Assembly: GCA_001414345.1 (NCBI GenBank)
Contig: LLCB01000189.1
Location: forward strand, 1 to 64,000
Length of the DNA: 64,000 nucleotides
Direction of reading: 5' to 3'
Source of the DNA: Hymenoscyphus infarciens
Lineage: Eukaryota; Ascomycota; Leotiomycetes; Helotiales; Helotiaceae
Shown here: one piece after another, positions 56,456-64,000 of the stretch
How the letters are laid out: the number at the start of each line of letters is the position of its first letter
How positions within the stretch are numbered: the first letter of the stretch is position 1
Notes under the pieces: model-generated
Seen by the model: only the letters and a program-made list of their open reading frames with translations
Told to the model about the DNA's origin: nothing
Databases searched by the model: none
Position numbers and translations under genes: made by a program

Positions 56456-57601
56456 ATGCCACGGCTCCCTCATTCTCTTCTGTTACGCGCCCACGATATC
56501 TCTCCATTGTTACCTCTTGTGCTGCGCGGGACTCGTACGTGGGATTCGGCGGTCAACGAATTGCGTTGGCTCCGTGAGCATGTTCAAGAAAATACCACCG
56601 CCGACGAGCCGACTATTTCAGCTCAAAACAGACTCCGGAGACTTTGCCAACGAAGAGCCAGGGGCGAGCCTTTGCAGTATATACTCGGCTCCCAACCATT
56701 CGGCGAATTGGATATCAAGTGCCGGCCAGGTGTCCTGATTCCCAGGTATGATACAAATCTCCAAACGGGACTATTCATGACTGACGCGATTTGAATTCCA
56801 AGGCCAGAAACTGAAGCGTACACTGCGCATCTTGCCCAACTGCTACTAGACCGCCTTATTGCTCCCAACTCAACGACGCGTGTCAGTGCCAATCCAAACG
56901 ACGACATCTCTCGTCCTCTTAGGATTGTTGATTTGTGTTCTGGAACCGGCTGTATTCCACTCCTTTTGCATTCCCTACTCTCAGCAAAATTTCCTGTTCA
57001 AGCCCTTGGATGGGATATCTCCAAAACAGCTGTCTCTCTGGCAAGGAGGAATTTTCGCGAAAACATCAAGACGGGCAATATAAATGCCTCCCCAGAAATT
57101 TCTTTTGAAAAAGTTGACATTTTCTCCAACCTTACTGCGGGCCAAAAATCATCCTTAAAATGCGACGTTCTCATTTCAAATCCGCCATATATCTCCAACG
57201 ACAGCTTCAACCACGAGACGACTCGATCTGTACGAAATTGGGAGCCCAGGTTGGCTCTGGTTCCAAACGTTTCTTGTTCCTACCCCGTTTTACCAGAGGA
57301 TGTTTTCTACGCCCGTCTTGTTGATTTTCATCGCAACTACTGCGAGTCAAAAGTCCTCCTGATGGAGGTTGGGGACGACCCACAAGCTGTGCGAGTTGTC
57401 AAAATACTGATGGAAAGCTTTAAAACGAGTCCCGGGGCGCTCGGAAACTCGATCGAAATATGGAGAGACTGGCCAGATGCAACGCCCCACCAAGATGATA
57501 ATCAAGAGTTGATAATTGAAAGGAAGCCCATTCCTGTGAGGGGTTCGGGCCGCCTAAGAGCTGTTGTTTCTATGACGAAAGGTCATCGACGCCAACATTA
57601 A
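56456..57601 (+). CDS. MTQ1: HemK-family release-factor glutamine methyltransferase, mitochondrial (MTQ1)
   Basis: Two exons (56456-56745 and 56803-57601, GT-AG intron) encode 362 residues, normal for fungal Mtq1. The N-terminal helical substrate domain has RRARGEPLQYILGSQPFGEL, the PrmC/HemK family signature. The SAM-binding motif I is IVDLCSGTGC (138-147), and the catalytic NPPY (223-226, within ISNPPYIS) positions the glutamine amide. The enzyme N5-methylates the GGQ glutamine of the mitochondrial peptide-chain release factor; assignment to the mitochondrial Mtq1 and not the cytosolic Mtq2 rests on the long N-terminal domain. The intron splits the R codon in LIPRPETE. The C-terminus carries a charged insertion (WPDATPHQDDNQE). 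It begins about 175 bp from RIP-mutated DNA. Confidence 0.94.
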
Positions 57602-59577
57602 ATCATTTTCGAAGCCCCTTGGTCTTCCCCTTCCCTCCTCACACAGATTCAGCAGCAAAACGAGTCTTTTGCAGCGAAAATTTCAACTTTTGGATGGAAT
57701 CCTGGAAGGGGCGTTTCGCCTCGTTATCGAATTGCGACATACATCTCTCACTTCAATGATGATTTCGAGGCCAACCCTTCTAAGACACCTAGTTTCAAAC
57801 ATAATAAAGGTCCCCAAACCTGTCCTCCTCCTGTTTACAATGTTGGACAGACGATGTTCCAAATTCGACTTTCTCGCAAATCTTAGAACAAAATAAGCAC
57901 GCGTTGATGGGGGAACCCCCCTCGAAAACTGCCCTTTCTCAATCTGAGTATATTATGGAATTACCCTCTCGAAAAACCGAGCACCAAAAATCACCATGAT
58001 CCCCACCTGAGGAATTACAGAGTATTGCTGCTGGCCTGGACCTTTTTAGACTCCTATTTACAGTTGTGTTGGTTCGCAATTACGTACACCGGAAACAACA
58101 TCCAACCGGGACTGAATCAACTGATATTGCGAATGGCTAGATTTCTACAAATTATCCGCAAAGGTCGGAAGCGGAAGAGGAGAAACTTACGTGTCTATCA
58201 ATGCAGCCTCCACATCATGCTCTTCCTCGTCCAACAAACACATGGTTCTTTCCAGTGTCAACCTTACAGAGAGTTGTAAGGATGCAAGGCCGGGGCTTTT
58301 AAGATTCTTTCAAAGGAACCAAAGCTAATCAGGAGCCAGCAAAAGAGAAGGATCGATAGAATATTTGTCTTCCTTGTCCCCGACAACCACACCACTGGGA
58401 TTTCGTTTTATTTTGAACCCCCATCATGAGAGGAGGCACCTTTATTCGAGGCTATTTATATCAAGTCCCTTCATCAATCTTGCATCTGCCCTTTTCTTCT
58501 GCGCGAATTCCATCCGTTTATTCTGCTGTTACTTCTACTATAGGCGAAGGCACGTTACCATATCAAGTTGATATGGTATCTAGCCCTCTTACTCATTCTA
58601 CCACTTGTTGTGGAGCTAGATGAAGCTCAGAAAGCTCACACATTTGTATACATCTTATTCTACCCTGTTCCCCCAGTGTTTTTAACCAGCTGTTTCTTTT
58701 CTGGTCATGGAATTTCCATGTTTTATTCATTGACCTCGTTTGTTTATTTCTGGCTTGGACTCGTGCCTCTGAGGTACTAAGTCGATAAACACGCTTGTAT
58801 CTACCCAAAGTGAGAGAAGGGATCATCTCGATTCGAGAAGTTTGCCTTTTGAACTATTTACATGAGAGCACAAAATACTGCCATATTGCAGATGTTTCTC
58901 CTCAATTCCTTTTTCTAACATCCCCTGTTCTTGAATTCCCTTTTTGGTGTTGTTGGTAGTTGCTCGTAGGTGCCTCATTACTTCACTTGTTTACCTATCG
59001 TCCGATATGCACTCTTTCATAGCCACCTTTGACTGTGGCTTTGAATGCACGCCATCGACACGCTTAATAACCTTCCTATGCAGGTACCCTTACCACCGAG
59101 TTGCATTCGGAATTATCGATGGCTCCCCGACTGTTTTACGCACGTGCTGGCTGGCTCGGCAATCTTGCACCTCATTATTGATATCGAACGACGACCCTTG
59201 AGTAGGATCATAGATGACTCGGCTCACACCAACAGTCTCCAAAAAACTTTCAAGTCTTGTAAGATATCCAACTTAGCAGTCATATCGTCATCAAAGATCG
59301 CCCCATCATCAGATCTCACCCACGGCACGGTACGAAATATTCAGTTTTACAAGGGCTTGGCTGACGCTTATGGCATCATGCAGCCAAATTCAACAAGGAA
59401 CGGAAGAGCTTCCCACGAGGTGCCCACGAAATGGATTTACCTCCCGCTCAGGGGTTGAGTCATCACCATGGTAGAATCTTTCCTTTGACGCCGCAACACT
59501 TTCGCCAGTATTTCCCTAGTTCGGCAAGTTGGTAAGATGAGCGGAAGGAGCGTCAGCAAGTTACGACACAGGGGTGC

Positions 59578-59880
59578 TCAGTACGATCTCTCGACGAGAC
59601 TCCAAGTCTCGGCCTTGCCATTCGGCTCGTCAGTTTCAAGTCGAAGATAATCTTGACGTTTGGGGTTCTTTGATAGGAGAATCGCTATGGGGAGCACTGT
59701 CGTTGTAATTTCTTGGGCCGAATCACAATCAGCGATTACTCGTGATAGCCCACGATCTGATATCTCAGGCACGCTTTCCCATTCTCTGACATACTTGACT
59801 AATGAGCTTTCGACAACACAATTTTCAAGCTGCATACTTGGTCGATTAACGAGACGGTTGTGGGGTTCCATGATCCCCAA
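59578..59880 (-). CDS. Possible small hypothetical protein (weak)
   Basis: 100-codon minus-strand frame starting MGIMEPHNRLVNRPSMQLEN, rich in charged residues, with segments such as VREWESVPEISDRGLSRVIA. Composition is more protein-like than that of other frames nearby. There is no recognised domain, no clear promoter, and it may be one exon or a relic of a larger gene. Confidence 0.2.
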   Translation of the reverse strand: MGIMEPHNRLVNRPSMQLENCVVESSLVKYVREWESVPEISDRGLSRVIADCDSAQEITTTVLPIAILLSKNPKRQDYLRLETDEPNGKAETWSLVERSY

Positions 59881-60478
59881 GCAATCCCATCTCCACCCAA
59901 GAGAAGCTATGTTGGAAACCTAAAATTTCTCAGATCAGCATCTCTCCTTGGTAATCACAAGGATTGTTCATTGGAAATGTACCAATTACAGTACGTAGAA
60001 CCTCCAAATCCTATGTAACTACTGAATGTCTCATAACTAACGTCGACCCGGTTTCTAAGGCAAGGCTCCTATTGTTTCAACAAACACTCACCGACTGCAA
60101 ACTCGGTGAAGCGATCACCACCCCCAGAAAAAAATTTCACCACACCCTCACTGCTGTGTGGCGTGCCTACACCTGGTTCATCTTGGGAATCTTTTGGTCC
60201 CGTGATATTAGACAAGGTGTACCACAACAGCAAAAAAAGGCAAGGCCCAAAATTGGAACAAACCAAACGAAGGAACTGACTCAGAGAACGGAATAGTGAT
60301 GTCCCAAAACCCGACAGATGTATGTAATATCAACCGATGTGCAGATATTGGAGCGTGGCGTCCCTCATCCTCGTGGTGTGGCACTTCATCTATGCTTCCC
60401 CGTATTTGGATCTCATTGACTGATTACTGGCTGCCGGTCTTCTTTCTTCCAGATTTGAAATGAATCGGTCCGGTTGTA

Positions 60479-61045
60479 ATGCAGCATAGAAACAGTCTTT
60501 CGCACTGGTTTACTCGGATTGTTATATCTATCGTCAATTCCTACTTGAGGCTTTTAGCTGAGAGGTTCATGCAACGTTACCCGATTTTCAAGGCAGAGAA
60601 ATCAACCTCTAGAAACTGTGTGCCTAGATTTCGTATTAATTCTCTTTGGGGGCCAACCGAAACTCAAAGCCCTATCCGCTCATGCCGCTATTGTCATGCA
60701 TGGCATGATGACTCCACGGATGCAGGGCCATCTGAAGAAATCATCGGACAGCAAACTATGCCAATACCAAATCAAGAACCCGCGCGGCACTTTCTGGAAA
60801 GACTGTCATTATGGCCACAATCGAGGGGGATCCAAAGCTTTGAAATGGAAATTGCTACAGATTCATTGTTGCATCGCCGCATCTTTCCATTCCATGAGAC
60901 TGGACATGAATACATACCTGCAGAAATTGATGAAGCTTGCCACGAGGTTGACGGTTGGGTCTGCACCAACAATACTACGTGGAACGGAAAGGGGGGAGGC
61001 AGGACTCTATTCTCCGCATTTGATGTCGTCGGAGGCTTAATTTAG
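60479..61045 (+). CDS. Possible hypothetical protein (weak)
   Basis: 188-codon plus-strand frame from MQHRNSLSHWFTRIVISIVN, the longest open frame in the 57.6-63.9 kb region. It has a hydrophobic start, a C-x2-C (SCRYCHAWHDD) and a cysteine-containing C-terminal third. A 140-codon frame overlaps it on the same strand, so chance openness in GC-balanced DNA is a real alternative. No family recognised. Confidence 0.2.
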   Translation: MQHRNSLSHWFTRIVISIVNSYLRLLAERFMQRYPIFKAEKSTSRNCVPRFRINSLWGPTETQSPIRSCRYCHAWHDDSTDAGPSEEIIGQQTMPIPNQEPARHFLERLSLWPQSRGIQSFEMEIATDSLLHRRIFPFHETGHEYIPAEIDEACHEVDGWVCTNNTTWNGKGGGRTLFSAFDVVGGLI

Positions 61046-63907
61046 CATGTCAGTGCGTAGCTCAGCGGCCTGGCGGCCAGCAGTTACAACCTAGTTCCCT
61101 GTATTTTGAGGGGTGTAGGTAGGGTACCCTCCCGTAATACAGATGCTAGGCTAGGTACTCCGTACTGTAGCCGCTTGGGCTTGGGGGTGGAGTGAGTTCG
61201 GTGGTGGCATTTAACGTTTAGTGCACGTACAACGCAAACGCCTACCGCACGCACATCAACATCAACGTCTGTTAGCGGGCAATCTTTCTCAACGACTTCT
61301 TCTTTGACGCGCGGATCCAAACTACGAAGCTACTTAGCGGAAAGGGGATATCTTACCTACACGAATACGCAAAGAGGTGGTGGTTCTGACCCACCTTGAC
61401 GATGGTTGCAGTACTTCTTATGATGTGTTCCCTGGGCCCCCCCTAATCTTTCCACATTTCAAGCGCCCCCAAATTACAGGTTCTGCATCTTCAGAGCAAG
61501 TTGGCGCCTCCCCAAGCCGATCAGATTATCAAATCATGCTGTCAGCAGCGACTCTGAGTGAGCAAGCAACAGGAGAGACGCCATTGGTCTTTTTCAATCT
61601 TTTCTTTTTCTTCCTCTTCAAATCTCCAGACTGGCGAGCCCAACTGGTCAATAATCCCTCGGTTCTGACTCTTCCGATTTCCCGATTTTCCCACCCACCT
61701 CGGTTCGCATATCTCGACGCAAGCGCGATAAATGAATCATCTCCATCATGGAGCATGAGAATTCGATCACTTTGGGCGTGGTTATAATTTCCTTACGGCG
61801 GTTGCCTTGACGTGGCTTGGCTTGCACTCAGATGCTTCGGGTTCTGCCCCGAGTCTGGAGAAGGCGGCCGGCCCACCCAAATTCATCCGCACTCAGCTGC
61901 CGGGAAATCAGCGGGTCCTCTTCTGTGCCTCGCGATATGAGTTGAAAACTTGATACCTTGATATCTCCTGCGATCGATCAACCGCGACTGGATTGGATTG
62001 GATTGCAATCAGCAGCGGTGGACCCTCGCAACATGGGTTTTCACTGGCTGCTCATGGCGGCCTCGAGGAGCCGGAAGACCCTGGCTTGCCGCTGGGGCCC
62101 AGGACAATTCGAGATTGATGACCGTCCGGATTGGGCCATTTTGCAAAAGCTGTAAGGATCAGTCGATAAAAGGCGGTGGGAGTGACTTCCTACTGGTCCA
62201 TGCATGGCGGGGGGGGGGGTGTTCCCCTTGCCCCATGTGAGCCCATGTTCATGCCAGCCCAGTCTTTCTCACTGCTGATTAACAACAGCGAACGACATGA
62301 TCCCCGATTTGACAGTCTCTCTTCGGCAATACTAGAAGTAGTACTCAAGAAAAGAGTGGGCTCCAGCAACCAACGCTTGGGGCGGATCATGATCCCATGG
62401 CAATGTGGAAAAGTCTTTTTACTTGTTTTTCTTCTCAAACCGAATCGCGGGGTTTTGCTCGTGTCCGTGGGGGTCTTGCTGCTTGTTGGTCAGACTGGGA
62501 CATCATCTTCAAGCAGCATCACATCCAGATTCTTGGGGATTCGAATGGGGGCTTCTTCCCTTGAGTTACAAGTAACGCCCAAAAGCACGGCAGCTCCAAG
62601 GGGAAAGCAAGACATGCAAAGGGAAGCCAGGTGGGTGCTCCCCATAGGGATTCTTTTATTGACAGCCCCCTGACCGGCAGCAGTGCATTGTGATGTGCAC
62701 CATGGACAGCGTGTGAGGTTTATGCAGCTGGTCAGGACGACGGACCTATATCCGTCCATCTCCCGGTCCAGACTCGAAAGCTGCTGCAGATGCTCCGTAC
62801 GTACCGTACCGCTCACACTTTCTCCGCAGCGTCGTGTTCCGTCCGCCTCATTCCTCAGTCCACAGGTTGAGAGGCAAGCTCAGGAGTACATAGGACATGC
62901 ACAATTAGTAGTTTTCTGTAGGCATGAGCACTGCTGCTGCTGCTGCTTCTCTCTTCTCCGTTTTTCAACGCTACTCCGTATCAATTGCAACTCTCGGCTG
63001 CAGAGGCAATCCGGCTTCATCTTCGCTGGCATGCTGTACACTAATCTGTATTTGGATGTCTCGTCCCTTTTTGGGCCACCGTCCGGGAAGCGGCACCAGG
63101 GGTGATTGCTTGCCTCCTGGTCACTTCATACTCAACTAGTCAACAGGCCCGTCACCCCCCCCTGGATCTTTCTGCCCTGGCGGCGGGCCTCAACGCCTCT
63201 CGTCGGCCCTTGCGCTTCGTCCGTGGAACCTTTTTTTGATATACCCCCAAACTTGAAGATCATCATCAACTGCGAATTTAGGCACTGGCAGAGTACCCAA
63301 TGGTGGCTTGCCAGAGGGAAAGACGATGAGTGAAGATCACGCGCCAGCCACGTTGGTCCGATATAGCCCAAATCGAGACAAAAGGTTGTGAGGGCATTAC
63401 CTTTCACAGAAGAACATGCCCCGCGAAGGACAGAGGCGAGGGGGGTAAACGGGAACTTGGACTCCTATTGTCTCCAAGCCAAGTCCAACCCCACAAGCTC
63501 CCCGAATGTCTATCTTCGAGAAAGCGGAAGGCAGTCAAAGCCATGATCGGGGTCATAAACAAGCCATAAAAAATGGCTTGGGGATTGCGCCCCTCATCTT
63601 TCATATCAATCACACTGGCCCCTTTGCTAGTTCTGTTGCGGGCCCCCCGTGGTCCACTATTCTCAGTCCATGTATGCTGTTGACGAATCACACGAATCAC
63701 GACTTAGCTCCATCCCCAGCATAAGCTCGTGCTCCCGCCTTCATCTACCTGGCTCCCACGCCTGTTCAACGGCGACAAAGATCACCAAAATATTCTATGC
63801 GCTGCGTGAAACTTTGCCTTCCTGTCTTCTTCTTCCACTCCTTTTAAGTTCCCCTCACAACCCCATGATTGGGAGATGCGTCCATGTCCCGGACACACTC
63901 GTTAACG

Positions 63908-64000
63908 ATGGCAAACATAAAGCCAGAGGACTCGGAGAACTCGATCTGGCAAGGCTACAGCCTTCAGCCACCTAATCCATCAGCAACTCATCCTCCACCA
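63908..64000 (+). CDS. 5' end of a gene truncated by the window edge
   Basis: ATG at 63,908 in a good context (AACGATGG) opens 31 codons to the edge without a stop: MANIKPEDSENSIWQGYSLQ and then a proline-rich run. This acidic, then P/Q/S-rich N-terminus resembles that of fungal transcription regulators, and the gene is preceded by a very long gene-free region, as is common for developmental regulators. Both points are inference; the family cannot be named from 31 residues. Confidence 0.55.
   Translation, partial: MANIKPEDSENSIWQGYSLQPPNPSATHPPP

Larger units (their letters stand above)
57602..63907. other. Long region without a convincing gene (3' of MTQ1 to right-edge gene)
   Basis: Ordinary composition but no frame with recognisable domains. 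Immediately after the MTQ1 stop the same frame stays open for 95 codons (to 57,889). The longest other frames are 188 codons (60,479-61,045), 165 codons (62,176-62,673) and 100 codons on the minus strand (59,880-59,578). None shows introns, codon regularity or a family I know, though the minus-strand one looks the most protein-like. Around 61,150 and 62,795 there are TACTCCGTA/CGTACGTACCGTACC motifs, at 61,575-61,625 a polypyrimidine stretch, at 62,930-62,950 a (CTG)n run. The final 2.5 kb probably belongs to the promoter and 5' leader of the right-edge gene. Confidence 0.45.

Noticed and set aside
62176..62673. 165-codon plus-strand frame
   Set aside because: No recognised domain, glycine run from a G tract, overlapping frames on both strands; probably promoter DNA of the right-edge gene.
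1..64000. tRNA, rRNA and snRNA genes
   Set aside because: I looked for A/B-box pairs with a T-loop and for rRNA motifs by eye and found none convincing; a covariance-model scan would be decisive.

Overview
The window looks like nuclear DNA of a filamentous ascomycete, most likely Leotiomycetes/Helotiales (class assignment is inference). It carries short GT-AG introns, a GRG1/CCG-1-type gene, a Zn2Cys6 regulator, a fungal GH3 beta-glucosidase, AIM32 and MTQ1. Its transposons show repeat-induced point mutation (RIP): almost no CpA/TpG, abundant TpA, and glutamine codons turned into stops. The landscape is two-compartment. Very AT-rich, RIP-mutated repeat blocks (about 1-23,120, 42,530-48,850 and 53,085-56,280) alternate with gene islands of ordinary composition.

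Block 1 (1-23,118) starts with a ~29-bp tandem array. The rest is one tyrosine-recombinase (Ngaro/DIRS-like) retroelement with split direct repeats (A1...B1-A2-B2). Three complete LTR retrotransposons have inserted into it, each with intact 5-bp target-site duplications: two short Gag-only copies and one longer Ty3/Gypsy copy with a recognisable reverse transcriptase. A solo LTR from the same superfamily sits inside repeat A2.

Island 1 (23,119-42,530) holds relics of a small secreted/GPI-type gene and a CYSTM1-type cysteine-rich tail protein. An APC amino-acid permease (minus strand) is divergent from an aldo/keto reductase fused to an unknown N-terminal domain. A secreted Kelch protein, a Zn2Cys6 transcription factor, a TIGR04076-family protein and a secreted GH3/PA14 beta-glucosidase follow, all on the plus strand. 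The last three are separated by promoter-located palindromes and could form a small sugar-utilisation neighbourhood. About 3.5 kb without a gene follows.

Block 2 (42,530-48,850) contains chimeric LTR elements of the same superfamily and a 752-bp TRIM-like element. Island 2 (48,850-53,085) carries GRG1 with a 42-bp G/C homopolymer in an intron, and AIM32 with an apparent 1-nt frame disruption near its 5' end. Block 3 (53,085-56,280) is another RIP-mutated LTR remnant.

Island 3 (56,285-64,000) holds MTQ1 (mitochondrial release-factor glutamine methyltransferase). It is followed by about 6 kb without a convincing gene, which ends in the first 31 codons of a gene that runs off the right edge. 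That long leader suggests a regulatory gene. No tRNA, rRNA or CRISPR was recognised.
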